A DNA stretch of 64,000 bases from Citrobacter amalonaticus Y19 (GCF_000981805.1 NZ_CP011132.1:4030001-4094000), one strand, 5' to 3'. Positions 36,026 through 45,333 are shown, counted from the stretch's first letter. The notes: generated from the sequence alone by a model not told the origin. Program-made: numbers and translations.

Positions 36026-37126
36026 TTATTTGGCGTCGGTCGCTGTACCGTTGGCGTGCCAGTCGAAGACGCCGAATTCAAAGCCCTTCAGATCGCCCTT
36101 CTCATCCCACGACAGCGGCCCCATCACGGTTTCCACTGAGTTCGCTTTCAGCCAGGTGGCGATTTCAGCCGGATCGGCTGACTGGTTCAGGCCCGCCTGC
36201 AGAGATTGCAGCGCGGCGTAGGTGGTCCACACGAATGCACCGCTCGGATCCTGTTTCTTCGCCTTGATCGCATCGACGATAGGTTTGTTCGCGGGAACCT
36301 GGTCGTAGTTCTTCGGTTTAGTCACCAACAGACCTTCAGCCGATTCACCGGCGATGTTAGACAGGGAAACGTTGGCCACCCCTTCCGGACCCATGAATTG
36401 CGTTTTCAGCCCTGCAGCACGAGCCTGACGCAGGATCTGGCCCATTTCCGGGTGATAACCGCCGTAGTAGACGAAGTCGATATTCTCTTTCTTCAGACGC
36501 GCCACCAGCGTAGAAAAATCTTTCTCACCGGCGGTGATACCGTCAAAGAACACCACATTGGCATTGCCCTTCTTCAGGTTCTCCTGCACGGCACGCGCCA
36601 GACCTTCACCGTACTGCTGTTTGTCGTGAACGATCGCGATGCGCTGCGGCTTCACTTTTTCCAGAATGTATTTCGCGGCGGTCGGGCCCTGGTCTGAGTC
36701 CAGGCCCGTGGTGCGCAGCACCAGCTTATAGCCGCGCGCGGTCAGTTCCGGCGCCGTTGCCGCCGGGGTGATCATCAGAATGCCTTCGTCTTCGTAGATA
36801 TCAGACGCTGGCTGAGTGGAAGAGGAGCACAGGTGGCCGATAACGTATTTGATGCCGTCATTGATCACTTTGTTTGCGACGGCGACCGCCTGTTTCGGGT
36901 CACAGGCATCATCATATTTTACGATCTGCAGTTTTTCGCCTTTGATTCCACCTTTGGCATTAATGTCTGCAACCGCTTGTTCCGCGCCAGTAAACTCCTG
37001 GTCGCCATACTGAGCTACCGGACCGGACATCGCACCCACAACAGCGACTTTAATATCGGCCTGAGCCATTGTGCTGAATGCCAACGCGATACATCCTGCC
37101 AGTAACGCTTTACCCTTCATATTCAT
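36026..37126 (-). CDS. livJ: Leu/Ile/Val-binding protein
   Basis: This 366-residue periplasmic binding protein is a paralogue of LivK. The signal peptide ends LAFSTMAQA before DIKVAVVGAMSGPVAQYGD. It feeds the LivHMGF transporter with all three branched-chain amino acids. The start at 37126 (MNMKGKALLAG) has AAGG nearby; an in-frame ATG five codons earlier overlaps that ribosome site and is less likely. Confidence 0.97.
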   Translation of the reverse strand: MNMKGKALLAGCIALAFSTMAQADIKVAVVGAMSGPVAQYGDQEFTGAEQAVADINAKGGIKGEKLQIVKYDDACDPKQAVAVANKVINDGIKYVIGHLCSSSTQPASDIYEDEGILMITPAATAPELTARGYKLVLRTTGLDSDQGPTAAKYILEKVKPQRIAIVHDKQQYGEGLARAVQENLKKGNANVVFFDGITAGEKDFSTLVARLKKENIDFVYYGGYHPEMGQILRQARAAGLKTQFMGPEGVANVSLSNIAGESAEGLLVTKPKNYDQVPANKPIVDAIKAKKQDPSGAFVWTTYAALQSLQAGLNQSADPAEIATWLKANSVETVMGPLSWDEKGDLKGFEFGVFDWHANGTATDAK

Positions 37127-37305
37127 CCTGACCTTCCCCATTCTTATGGTTATTACGACTATTGTGATGTTGTTGTGTAGCGCTTTATTTCATTTATAGG
37201 TGTACCGTTCGCGCATTTTCAGCACACTCTGCTAAAACATACCCCATTTTTATAATTTTGGAATAGCTAATTTCATATTCAAATAATAAGTGAACGACAT
37301 AACGT

Positions 37306-37331
37306 CGTGCCGCCCGGTGATGGGCGGCACA
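37306..37331. other. Hairpin after the aminotransferase gene
   Basis: GTGCCGCCC and GGGCGGCAC form a nine-base-pair stem directly after the stop. There is no T run on either side, so termination would need Rho or the stem acts as a 3' stabiliser. Confidence 0.5.
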
Positions 37332-37334
37332 GGT

Positions 37335-38600
37335 TTATCGTGTCAGCGAGTGGGTGATAATGCCGAGCGCCTGACGAAATTGCGCCTCAGGAATGGTGAG
37401 CGGATAGAGAAAACGAATGACGTTGCCATACACGCCGCAACTCAGCAGCAGAAGCCCCTGCTGCAAGGCGCGATCCTGCACCTGGCGGGTAAATTCCGGA
37501 GCGGGCTTCCCGGTGTGCGGATCGTTAAATTCCACCGCCACCATCGACCCCTGAGCCCGAATGTCGGCAATAAACGGACAGTCCGCTTTCGCCTCGTTCA
37601 ACGCCTCGACCAGCGTCGAGCCCAATGCGGTAGCGCGGGCACAGAGTTGTTCTTCATCAATCACATCCAGCACCGCGTGTGCCGCCGCAACGGCCAGCGG
37701 ATTCCCGGCATACGTCCCTCCCAGGCCGCCTGCCGCAGGCGCATCCATCACTTCAGCACGGCCCGCCACCGCAGAGAGCGGCATCCCGCCCGCCAGGCTT
37801 TTAGCCATCGTCATCAGATCGGCCTGTACGCCATGATGCTCCATCGCAAACAGCTTACCGGTACGGGCAAAGCCGGTCTGTACCTCATCGGCGATCAACA
37901 AGATACCGTGGGTATCGCACAACGCCCGTAGCGCCTGCATGAAATCCGTTGGCGCAATATTGAACCCCCCTTCGCCCTGAACCGGTTCAAGGATAATGGC
38001 GGCGACCTGATCCGGCGCGATATCCGCTTTGAAAATGCGATCCAGACTTTGCAGCGCATCGGCGGTGCTCACGCCGTGTAGCGCATTAGGATACTGAGCG
38101 TGATAAACCGAACCCGGAAACGGCCCAAAACCGATTTTGTAAGGCGAAACCTTGCCGGTCAGCGCCATCGTCATGAAAGTCCGCCCGTGAAATGCGCCGC
38201 CAAAGGTAATGAGTCCGGGTCGTTTGGTATACGCGCGGGCAATCTTCACCGCGTTTTCGACCGCTTCTGCACCGGTGGAGAAAAACGCCGTTTTCACCGG
38301 CCCCTGAATGGGGACGCGTTTGTTGATACGTTCCGCAAGCCGGACATAGCTTTCGTAGGGAACAATCTGGTACGCGGTATGGGTAAAGGACTGGAGCTGT
38401 TTTTCAATCGCGGCGATGACTTTGGGGTGCCGGTGCCCGGTATTCAGCACCGCAATACCGGCGGCAAAGTCGATCACCTCACGGCCTTCCACATCCCACA
38501 ACGTTGCGTTTTCCGCTCTCTCGGCGTAAAAGCCGCACATCACGCCGATCCCGCGCGGCGTCGCCTGCAAACGCCGTTCATTCAGTTCGTTATTTTTCAT
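37335..38600 (-). CDS. Class III aminotransferase, PuuE/GabT-type (4-aminobutyrate:2-oxoglutarate)
   Basis: This 421-residue pyridoxal-phosphate enzyme has the PLP lysine at residue 267 in MTMAKSLAGGMPLS and the cofactor Asp in LIADEVQTGFARTG. Phosphate-binding and substrate motifs STGAEAVENAVKIAR and GGLGGTYAGNPLAVAAAHAVL are present. Its length and running sequence are closer to E. coli PuuE than to GabT. The start at 38600 has AGGGG six bases upstream; an ATG two codons earlier would bury that site. It sits alone between livJ and rpoH, where E. coli has no gene. The amine substrate is inferred. Confidence 0.88.
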   Translation of the reverse strand: MKNNELNERRLQATPRGIGVMCGFYAERAENATLWDVEGREVIDFAAGIAVLNTGHRHPKVIAAIEKQLQSFTHTAYQIVPYESYVRLAERINKRVPIQGPVKTAFFSTGAEAVENAVKIARAYTKRPGLITFGGAFHGRTFMTMALTGKVSPYKIGFGPFPGSVYHAQYPNALHGVSTADALQSLDRIFKADIAPDQVAAIILEPVQGEGGFNIAPTDFMQALRALCDTHGILLIADEVQTGFARTGKLFAMEHHGVQADLMTMAKSLAGGMPLSAVAGRAEVMDAPAAGGLGGTYAGNPLAVAAAHAVLDVIDEEQLCARATALGSTLVEALNEAKADCPFIADIRAQGSMVAVEFNDPHTGKPAPEFTRQVQDRALQQGLLLLSCGVYGNVIRFLYPLTIPEAQFRQALGIITHSLTR

Positions 38601-38673
38601 TTTCATCCCCTAAGATGCGCACAACCCATCGGTAAGTGTTTGCCAGGGGGGAGAAATTCGCCAGAGCAGGCGC

Positions 38674-38711
38674 TAAAAAAACAAAACCCCCGAATTCGCA
38701 TTCGAGGGTTT
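38674..38711 (-). terminator. Terminator of rpoH
   Basis: On the minus strand AAACCCTCGAAT and ATTCGGGGGTTT form a long stem followed by a T-rich tail. It lies about 20 bp past the rpoH stop. Confidence 0.85.
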
Positions 38712-38730
38712 ATCGGGGACTTCGCAGGAA

Positions 38731-39585
38731 TTACGCTTCGATAGCGGCGCGAAGTTTTTTCATGGCGTTCTTTTCAAGCTGACGCACACGTTCTGCGGAA
38801 ACGCCGTAGCGATCGGCCAGTTCCTGCAGCGTGGACTTGTTATCTTCGTCCAGCCAGCGGGCGCGGATAATATCCTGGCTACGCTCGTCGAGACCTTCCA
38901 TCGCGTGGGTCAGTTTGTTGGCGGCCTGATCTTCCCAGTTATCCTCTTCAATACCGTCGGCAAAGTTAGAGGTTTTATCCTGCAGATACAGCACCGGCGC
39001 CATCGGCTGGCTGTCGGACTCGTCGTCCGGGGACATATCAAAAGTCATGTCCTGCGCCGCCATACGAGATTCCATCTCGCGGACGTCTTTACTGGAAACG
39101 CCCAGCTCACGCGCCACCATTTCCACTTCATCCTGATTAAACCAGCCCAGACGCTGCTTGGTTTTACGCAGGTTGAAGAACAGCTTACGCTGTGCTTTGG
39201 TGGTCGCCACTTTCACAATACGCCAGTTACGCAGGACGTATTCGTGGATCTCAGCTTTGATCCAGTGAACGGCGAAGGAAACCAGACGCACACCCACTTC
39301 CGGGTTGAAACGGCGCACGGCTTTCATCAGGCCGATATTACCTTCCTGAATCAGATCCGCCTGCGGCAGGCCATAGCCCGCATAGTTACGAGCAACATGA
39401 ACAACAAAGCGCAGGTGAGACAGGATCAGCGTCTTAGCTGCTTCCAGATCGCCCTGGTAATGCAGCTTTTCAGCCAGTGCCCGTTCCTCGTCAGCCGACA
39501 ACATCGGCCACGCGTTCGCAGCCCGGATGTAAGACTCCAGGTTACCAACAGGGGCTAAAGCTAAATTTTGCATTTCTTTGGTCAT
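38731..39585 (-). CDS. rpoH: RNA polymerase heat-shock sigma factor (sigma-32)
   Basis: This 284-residue sigma factor directs transcription of chaperone and protease genes. Region 2 (SHLRFVVHVARNYAGYGLPQADLIQEGNIGL), the RpoH box QRKLFFNLR, and region 4 (LQELADRYGVSAERVRQLEKNAMKKL) are all present. In E. coli the 5' part of this mRNA is an RNA thermometer and the same start region is retained; the fold was not computed here. A sigma-E type promoter lies upstream. Confidence 0.98.
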   Translation of the reverse strand: MTKEMQNLALAPVGNLESYIRAANAWPMLSADEERALAEKLHYQGDLEAAKTLILSHLRFVVHVARNYAGYGLPQADLIQEGNIGLMKAVRRFNPEVGVRLVSFAVHWIKAEIHEYVLRNWRIVKVATTKAQRKLFFNLRKTKQRLGWFNQDEVEMVARELGVSSKDVREMESRMAAQDMTFDMSPDDESDSQPMAPVLYLQDKTSNFADGIEEDNWEDQAANKLTHAMEGLDERSQDIIRARWLDEDNKSTLQELADRYGVSAERVRQLEKNAMKKLRAAIEA

Positions 39586-39682
39586 TCAAATCCTCTCAAG
39601 TTTTATCGTCTGGCACCACAGCGATAGACAGCAACAACCGTGCCAGCGTTAATGAGCAACGAGATTAGCATTCACTCTTTTA

Positions 39683-39709
39683 TCAGACCGTGATTTTATC
39701 CACAAGTTC
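39683..39709 (-). promoter_or_regulatory. Sigma-E type promoter (P3) of rpoH
   Basis: On the minus strand GAACTT is followed after about 14-16 bp by GGTCTGA, matching the extracytoplasmic-stress sigma factor consensus and the known E. coli P3 promoter. The spacer GTGGATAAAATCAC also carries a sigma-70-like TAAAAT. Confidence 0.8.
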
Positions 39710-39783
39710 AATGCAACGTTGTGTATAAATTACGCACAAATTGTGACATGAAGATGAAAAGCGGGGAAGAGACAACAGGACCT

Positions 39784-39818
39784 CTTTCCCTGCGAACGGA
39801 AACCCATTGCAGGGAAAG
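39784..39818. other. Inverted repeat between ftsX and rpoH
   Basis: CTTTCCCTGC (39784-39793) and GCAGGGAAAG (39809-39818) form a ten-base-pair stem 18 bp past the ftsX stop. No T run follows on the minus strand. It may be a weak ftsX terminator or an upstream rpoH control site. Confidence 0.45.
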
Positions 39819-39835
39819 ATTATATCACGATTTTA

Positions 39836-40894
39836 TTAATCGGGAGTAAAGTGACGTAAATGTTGAACCGTCGCAAGCCACGCCGCCACCCAGCCGATCA
39901 TCGAGCAAACCAGCAGCAGTAACAGACACTCATCGAACGATAAGCCATTGAGATCAAACTTCGTTCCGAAAACCTGCGCCACTTCCGTGACCGCCGACGA
40001 CAGTCGCAACACCAAAATTTCTGACAAAATCAGTGAAAGAAATGCGCCGGAAAAACCGAGTAATGCGCCGCCGTAGAGGAACGGACGCAGGATAAATCCA
40101 TCCGTTGCGCCAATCAGTTTTTGCACGTTAATGGTATCGCGACGGGCAAAAATGCTCAGCCGCACGCTGTTACCAATGACGAGGAAGACGGCGGCAACCA
40201 TCAGCACGCCAATCATCGCCGACACGCGCCCGACCAGTCCGGTCAGCGCCGCCAGACGGGCAAACCAGCTGTCGTCCATCCGCACTTCATCAATCCCGTT
40301 GATGCGGGAAACCCGGTCACGCAGCGTGTTCAGCGAATCGGTACTCTGGAAGTCGAGTTTCGGGATCACCACCGCCACCGCAGGCAATGGGTTCTCTTCC
40401 AGCATATCCAGCGCGCCGCCGAAACCGGACCAGTTGCGAAATTCGCCAAGGGCATCTTCACGGGAAAGATAATTCACCTTTTCCACGCCCTGCTCGGCCT
40501 GCAATTGGGCGACAACGCCTGCCGCCGCATCATCATCCAGCGTTTTTTGCAGATAAACCGTTATCTGCGGAGACGGGTAATACTGCGTCGCCGCCTGGTT
40601 AACGTTTTTGTAGACCATGTAGCAGACGCTCGGCAGGGTCAGGGAGATGGCAATAACCATCACCGTCAGAAACGTCGCCAGCGGTTTGCTTTTCAGATCC
40701 TGTAACGCGCCCTGGAACGCATAGCGCACCTGCTCGTTAAAAACGTTGGTTTTACGCGAATTCGGCCTGGGGGACGGTTTCGCTCGCTTCGGCGCATTAC
40801 GCCCCCCGTCGCCGGAGGAGCCGCCAGAACGACGAAAACGGTCCAGTCGTCCACCGAACTGTTTGATTTGGTTGATAGCGTCGCGCTTATTCAC
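39836..40894 (-). CDS. ftsX: Cell division protein FtsX
   Basis: This 352-residue inner-membrane protein of the FtsEX complex controls septal peptidoglycan amidases through EnvC. It has a basic, Gly/Ser-rich cytoplasmic N-terminus, four membrane helices and a periplasmic loop (about residues 95-220). I place the start at a GTG (40894) with GGAGG nine bases upstream, overlapping the ftsE stop by eight bases; this matches the E. coli protein. An upstream ATG exists but lies inside the Shine-Dalgarno context of this start. Confidence 0.96.
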   Translation of the reverse strand: MNKRDAINQIKQFGGRLDRFRRSGGSSGDGGRNAPKRAKPSPRPNSRKTNVFNEQVRYAFQGALQDLKSKPLATFLTVMVIAISLTLPSVCYMVYKNVNQAATQYYPSPQITVYLQKTLDDDAAAGVVAQLQAEQGVEKVNYLSREDALGEFRNWSGFGGALDMLEENPLPAVAVVIPKLDFQSTDSLNTLRDRVSRINGIDEVRMDDSWFARLAALTGLVGRVSAMIGVLMVAAVFLVIGNSVRLSIFARRDTINVQKLIGATDGFILRPFLYGGALLGFSGAFLSLILSEILVLRLSSAVTEVAQVFGTKFDLNGLSFDECLLLLLVCSMIGWVAAWLATVQHLRHFTPD

Positions 40895-41555
40895 GAGCTT
40901 CGCCTCCATGCAAATGACCATCGCTCAGGGTGAGCATGCGGTACGAACGACGGGAGATGAGCCCAATGTCGTGCGTCGCCATCAGCACCGTCACCCCGAC
41001 GCGGTTAAACTCTTCGAACAGACGCAGGATCCCTTCCGACAGCGCGTCGTCCAGATTACCGGTCGGTTCATCCGCCAGCAGTACCGCTGGCTTGTTCACC
41101 ACCGCACGGGCGATACCAACACGCTGTTGTTCACCACCGGAAAGTTGGATCGGGAAGTTCTTCGCTTTGTCCAGCAGCCCAACCTTGTCCAGCGCCGCCG
41201 ACACGCGACGACGAATATCATCCCCGCTGGCACCGGCGATAATCAGCGGGATCGCCACGTTGTCGAATACCGTTCTGTCCATCAGCAGGTGGTGATCCTG
41301 GAAAATCATGCCGATCTGACGACGCAAAAACGGCACTTCACGGTTTTTCAGTCGCGTGATGTCATGCCCACTGAAGAGGATTTTCCCGGCGCTGGGCCGC
41401 TCAATCCCACAGATAAGCTTCAGCAGGGTACTTTTCCCCGCGCCAGAGTGGCCGGTCAGAAACGCCATCTCGCCTGGCTGCATATGGAATGTGACCCCCT
41501 GCAGCGCTTGTCTCCCACCGAGATAGGCCTTGCTGACATGTTCAAAGCGAATCAT
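40887..41555 (-). CDS. ftsE: Cell division ATP-binding protein FtsE
   Basis: This 222-residue ABC ATPase drives conformational signalling by FtsX. Walker A GHSGAGKSTLLKLI, signature LSGGEQQRVGIARAVV and Walker B AVLLADEPTGNLD are complete. It lies 2 bp downstream of ftsY and overlaps ftsX. Confidence 0.98.
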   Translation of the reverse strand: MIRFEHVSKAYLGGRQALQGVTFHMQPGEMAFLTGHSGAGKSTLLKLICGIERPSAGKILFSGHDITRLKNREVPFLRRQIGMIFQDHHLLMDRTVFDNVAIPLIIAGASGDDIRRRVSAALDKVGLLDKAKNFPIQLSGGEQQRVGIARAVVNKPAVLLADEPTGNLDDALSEGILRLFEEFNRVGVTVLMATHDIGLISRRSYRMLTLSDGHLHGGEARE

Positions 41556-41557
41556 TG

Positions 41558-43021
41558 TTAATCCTCTCGGGCAAAAAGTGCCTCTATAAAATCGTCCGCC
41601 TTAAACGGACGTAAATCCTCGATACGTTCGCCCACACCAATATAGCGGATAGGGATGCCAAACTGATCGGCCACCGAGAAGATAACCCCACCTTTCGCCG
41701 TACCGTCCAGCTTGGTCAGGGTAATACCGGTCAGACCCACCGCTTCATGGAACAGTTTGGCCTGGCTTATCGCATTCTGCCCGGTGCTGGCGTCCAGCGT
41801 CAGCATAATTTCATGCGGCGCGTCTTCGTCCAGTTTCTTCATCACGCGAACGATTTTTTTCAACTCTTCCATCAGGTGCGATTTGTTTTGCAGGCGACCG
41901 GCGGTATCGGCAATCAGCACATCAATGTGGCGCGCCTTCGCCGCCTGGATGGCGTCGAAGATAACGGAGGCAGAGTCCGCACCAGTGTGCTGGGCGATCA
42001 CCGGAATATTGTTACGCTGACCCCAGACCTGCAATTGCTCGACCGCCGCCGCGCGGAACGTATCGCCCGCTGCCAGCATCACCGATTTACCCTGTTGCTC
42101 AAACTGACGCGCCAGCTTACCGATGGTGGTGGTTTTCCCCACGCCGTTCACGCCGACCATTAAGATAACAAACGGCGTTTTGCCTTCAACGTTCAGCGGT
42201 TCATCGACTTTCGCCAGAATCTCGCCCATCTCGTCTTTCAGCAGACCGTACAGCGCCTCGGCATCTTTAAGCTGCTTGCGGCTGGCACCTTCTGTCAGAT
42301 TGGTGATGATTTTACGTGTGGTTTCCACGCCCACATCCGCAATCAGCAGTTGTTCTTCCAGCTCTTCAAACAGATCATCGTCGATTTTTTTACCACGGAA
42401 CAGACTGATAAATCCGGAACCGAGGTTTTCTTTGGTTTTCAGCAGGCTGCGTTTCAGGCGCGCGAAAAAGCCTTCTTTGGTCGGTTTTTCCTGTTCCTGA
42501 GCAATCTCGTCGACTGGCGCGTCTTCTTCCGCCACCGGCACAACCATCAACGCGTCTTCAGCGACTTGCGCCGCCAGCGCCTGTGCTTCCAGCTCTTCGT
42601 CGGTCAGTTCCGGCTCGTTTTGCGCCTCTTCTTCCACCGCGTCGACAATCTCAACGGTTTCCGCTTCCGCCTGCCACTCTTGCGCTGAGGTTTCCTCTTC
42701 GGCTTTCACCTCTTCCGGCAGCGGCAGTTCTTCGTGCTCGACGGCAATCTGCGGCTCGATGCGTTCTTCAGCGACAGCGGGCTCGGGTTCAGCAGACGGG
42801 AACGTTTCGATTTCCTGAACCTGTTCAGTCACCTCAACCACTTCTTCAGCAAAGGCTTCTGTTTCTTCTTTGCTGTGAACCGCCGCTTGCGCTTCTACAT
42901 CAGCCGCCGCTTCAACGGGCGCGTCAACACCCTGCTGCTCTTCGGTTTTTTGTTCTTGTTCCTGCTCTTTTTCACCAAAGCCCAGCCAGGAAAAGAAGCC
43001 ACGTTTTTTCTGTTTTGCCAT
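41558..43021 (-). CDS. ftsY: Signal recognition particle receptor FtsY
   Basis: This 487-residue GTPase docks the signal recognition particle to the membrane. It has a short basic start (MAKQKKRGFFSWLGFGEKEQ), a long Glu-rich acidic A domain (about 20-190) with repeat-like EEE and Ala-rich stretches, the N domain (LKRSLLKTKENLGSG) and the G domain with GVNGVGKTTTIGKLA, DTFRAAAVEQL, DTAGR and TKLDGTAKGG. It is first in ftsYEX and about ten residues shorter than in E. coli, in the variable acidic part. Confidence 0.98.
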   Translation of the reverse strand: MAKQKKRGFFSWLGFGEKEQEQEQKTEEQQGVDAPVEAAADVEAQAAVHSKEETEAFAEEVVEVTEQVQEIETFPSAEPEPAVAEERIEPQIAVEHEELPLPEEVKAEEETSAQEWQAEAETVEIVDAVEEEAQNEPELTDEELEAQALAAQVAEDALMVVPVAEEDAPVDEIAQEQEKPTKEGFFARLKRSLLKTKENLGSGFISLFRGKKIDDDLFEELEEQLLIADVGVETTRKIITNLTEGASRKQLKDAEALYGLLKDEMGEILAKVDEPLNVEGKTPFVILMVGVNGVGKTTTIGKLARQFEQQGKSVMLAAGDTFRAAAVEQLQVWGQRNNIPVIAQHTGADSASVIFDAIQAAKARHIDVLIADTAGRLQNKSHLMEELKKIVRVMKKLDEDAPHEIMLTLDASTGQNAISQAKLFHEAVGLTGITLTKLDGTAKGGVIFSVADQFGIPIRYIGVGERIEDLRPFKADDFIEALFARED

Positions 43022-43049
43022 TTGCGATTACACCCCTCGCGGCCCTATG

Positions 43050-43165
43050 CATTTCATCTTTCAGGCTGCCTCTTTGTTGGCTGCGCTCAAAAACCCCAGT
43101 CACATAGTCTTCTATGCTCCAGGGGATTTTATCGCTTGCCGCCTCGATGCATCCTGAATGATTTT
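43050..43165. repeat. Inverted-repeat element upstream of ftsY (second copy)
   Basis: Read on the minus strand it follows the 33887 element in order: GAGGCGGCAAGCGA, then CCCC-TGGAGCATAG, ACTATGTGACTGGGG, then GAGCGCAGCCAAC. Its ends are more diverged. It lies between the divergent ftsY and rsmD starts. Confidence 0.65.
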
Positions 43166-43271
43166 ATGCATATATACATGGAAGCTAAAAAAATGATGAA
43201 ATAGTCTATCACTTTACTTAATCCACATCACCGCCTGGAATCATCTGCAAGCGGCGGTTTGAGCAACAGAA

Positions 43272-43868
43272 ATGAAAAAACCGAATCACTCTGGTAGCGG
43301 CCAAATCCGCATTATTGGCGGACAATGGCGCGGCCGCAAACTCCCGGTCCCCGACAGCCCCGGTCTACGTCCGACTACTGACCGCGTGCGAGAAACGCTG
43401 TTTAACTGGCTGGCGCCGGTGATGACAGAGGCCCATTGTCTGGACTGTTTCGCCGGAAGCGGCGCGCTGGGGCTGGAAGCGTTGTCACGCTATGCCGCCA
43501 GCGCCACGCTGCTGGAAATGGATCGCGCGGTCTCTCAGCAACTACAAAAGAACCTGGCTACGCTGAAAGCAGGGAATGCAAAAGTCGTTAATACCAATAC
43601 CCTGACATTCCTGGCGCAGTCGGGCACCCCGCACAACGTGGTGTTTGTCGACCCGCCGTTTCGTAAAGGGTTACTGGAAGAGACCTTAAGCCTGCTGGAG
43701 AATCACGGCTGGCTGGCTAGTGAAGCCTGGATCTACGTGGAAAGCGAAGTGGAAAACGGTCTGCCGCCCGTGCCGACGAACTGGTCGCTGCACCGGGAAA
43801 AAATCGCCGGACAGGTAGCGTACCGTTTGTATCAACGCGAAGCACAAGGAGAAAGCGATGCTGATTAA
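43272..43868 (+). CDS. rsmD: 16S rRNA m2G966 methyltransferase
   Basis: This 198-residue SAM-dependent enzyme methylates guanine 966 of 16S rRNA in the small subunit. The SAM site LDCFAGSGALGLEALSRYA and the catalytic DPPF motif (VFVDPPFRKG) are present, as is the N-terminal RIIGGQWRGRKLPVPD. It overlaps yhhL by 11 bp and diverges from ftsY. Confidence 0.97.
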   Translation: MKKPNHSGSGQIRIIGGQWRGRKLPVPDSPGLRPTTDRVRETLFNWLAPVMTEAHCLDCFAGSGALGLEALSRYAASATLLEMDRAVSQQLQKNLATLKAGNAKVVNTNTLTFLAQSGTPHNVVFVDPPFRKGLLEETLSLLENHGWLASEAWIYVESEVENGLPPVPTNWSLHREKIAGQVAYRLYQREAQGESDAD

Positions 43869-44127
43869 TCTTGGTCGACTATTGATGCTCGGCGTGTGGG
43901 CATTCTTATTGTTAAACCTGGTGCAACCCTTCCCGCGCCCGCTCAACATCTTCGTTAACGTCGCCCTCGTGTTCATGGTGCTGATGCACGGCATGCAACT
44001 GGCGCTGCTGAAGTCCACCCTGCCTAAAGACGGGCCGCAAATGACCACCGGCGAAAAGGTGCGTATTTTCCTGTTTGGCGTGTTCGAACTGCTGGTCTGG
44101 CAGAAGAAGTTTAACGTCAAAAAGTAA
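43858..44127 (+). CDS. yhhL: DUF1145 small membrane protein YhhL
   Basis: This 89-residue protein has two to three hydrophobic segments (LLMLGVWAFLLLNLV, IFVNVALVFMVLMHG) and a basic C-terminus. The function is unknown. AAGGAG lies in the end of rsmD, so it is translated as the second gene of that operon. Confidence 0.9.
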   Translation: MLINLGRLLMLGVWAFLLLNLVQPFPRPLNIFVNVALVFMVLMHGMQLALLKSTLPKDGPQMTTGEKVRIFLFGVFELLVWQKKFNVKK

Positions 44128-44129
44128 GT

Positions 44130-44489
44130 CTACGGCTGAGCGACAAAATCGACGAAGCGCGATCCCTTGTAGCTCAGCGTCCCTTTCTCCCCCACCGTCA
44201 GCGCATGGTACTGCGTCGCATCAAGGCGGAATGTCTTTTCCAGTCCCCCGTTCTGCGGCTTAAAGCTGACCTCATAGCGCATGCTGGTTCCCGCTGGCGT
44301 GACCTGTTGCTGTCGGGAACGCCGGTCGTTGAGGGGCTTTTCACGCTTATTGCTGACCACCATCTGCGCCTGGCGAAGCGGCGCCGCATCGTTATCGGCT
44401 TTTTCCCGCCGCTGCTGCATAAAGCGAAATGAGGCGGCAACAATAATTAACACAATGATAATAATGAAGAAAAGTGGCGGTTTACTCAT
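44130..44489 (-). CDS. yhhM: DUF2500 protein YhhM
   Basis: This 119-residue protein has one N-terminal membrane anchor (PPLFFIIIIVLIIVAASF) followed by a soluble DUF2500 domain with a conserved basic central region and FRLDATQYHALTVGEKGTL. The function is unknown. Its stop lies two bases from the convergent yhhL stop. Confidence 0.9.
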   Translation of the reverse strand: MSKPPLFFIIIIVLIIVAASFRFMQQRREKADNDAAPLRQAQMVVSNKREKPLNDRRSRQQQVTPAGTSMRYEVSFKPQNGGLEKTFRLDATQYHALTVGEKGTLSYKGSRFVDFVAQP

Positions 44490-44630
44490 ATTGATAACCC
44501 ATCAGAAAATGCGGAAATAAGCATACCTTGCCCGTTATGGTGTTGTCATCAGGTGGTCGCGGCCTCTACACTGAACACCAGGGTTGTGAGCATACCGCTT
44601 ACGAAAAAATAACGAATTCAAGGAACTAAG

Positions 44631-45257
44631 ATGCTTTGGTCGTTTATCGCAGTCTGCCTTTCCGCATGGTTATTTGTGGATGCCTCCTACCGTGGCCCCG
44701 CCTGGCAACGCTGGGTCTTTAAACCCGTCACCTTATTACTCCTGCTGTTACTGGCCTGGCAGGCGCCGATGTTCAACGCCGTAAGCTATCTGGTACTGGC
44801 CGGTCTTTGCGCCTCACTGGTTGGCGATGCGCTGACATTATTGCCGCGTCAGCGACTGCTCTACGCGATTGGCGCGTTTTTCCTCTCGCACCTGCTGTAT
44901 ACCATCTATTTTGCCAGCCAGATGACGCTCTCTTTCTTCTGGCCGCTACCGCTGGTGCTGATGGTGCTGGGCGCTCTGCTGATTGCGGTGATCTGGACAC
45001 GCCTCGAAGAGCTGCGCTGGCCGGTATGTACCTTTATCGCCATGACGCTGGTCATGGTCTGGCTGGCCGGTGAACTGTGGTTCTTCCGCCCCACCGCACC
45101 TGCGCTGTCGGCGTTTTTGGGCGCGTCGCTGCTGTTCGTTGGCAACATCGTCTGGCTGGGCAGTCACTACCGCTGTCGCTTCCGCGCGGACAACGCCATC
45201 GCCGCCGCTTGCTACTTTGCCGGGCACTTCCTGATCGTCCGTTCACTTTATCTCTAA
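44631..45257 (+). CDS. yhhN: YhhN/TMEM86-family membrane protein
   Basis: This 208-residue protein has about eight membrane helices of the YhhN family. Animal members (TMEM86) are lysoplasmalogenases; bacterial function is not firmly known. Conserved acidic residues are seen in SLVGDALTLLP and AGELWFF. AAGGA lies upstream. Confidence 0.92.
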   Translation: MLWSFIAVCLSAWLFVDASYRGPAWQRWVFKPVTLLLLLLLAWQAPMFNAVSYLVLAGLCASLVGDALTLLPRQRLLYAIGAFFLSHLLYTIYFASQMTLSFFWPLPLVLMVLGALLIAVIWTRLEELRWPVCTFIAMTLVMVWLAGELWFFRPTAPALSAFLGASLLFVGNIVWLGSHYRCRFRADNAIAAACYFAGHFLIVRSLYL

Positions 45258-45263
45258 TATCAC

Positions 45264-45295
45264 TTGACTCTGGAGTCGACTCCAGAGTGTATCCT
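45264..45295 (+). promoter_or_regulatory. ZntR-controlled zntA promoter
   Basis: A TTGACT -35 box (45264-45269) and a TATCCT -10 box (45290-45295) are separated by 20 bp, longer than normal. The spacer is filled by the palindrome CTCTGGAGTCGACTCCAGAG. This is the MerR-family architecture in which ZntR bound to zinc, cadmium or lead twists the DNA to activate transcription. Confidence 0.93.
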
Positions 45296-45333
45296 CCGGT
45301 TAATGAGAAAATTATCATCAACCGGAGGATGCC

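Noticed and set aside
39836..40921. ATG start for ftsX at 40921
   Set aside because: It would place the start inside ftsE and ahead of the GGAGG that serves the GTG at 40894; the GTG start gives the known protein.
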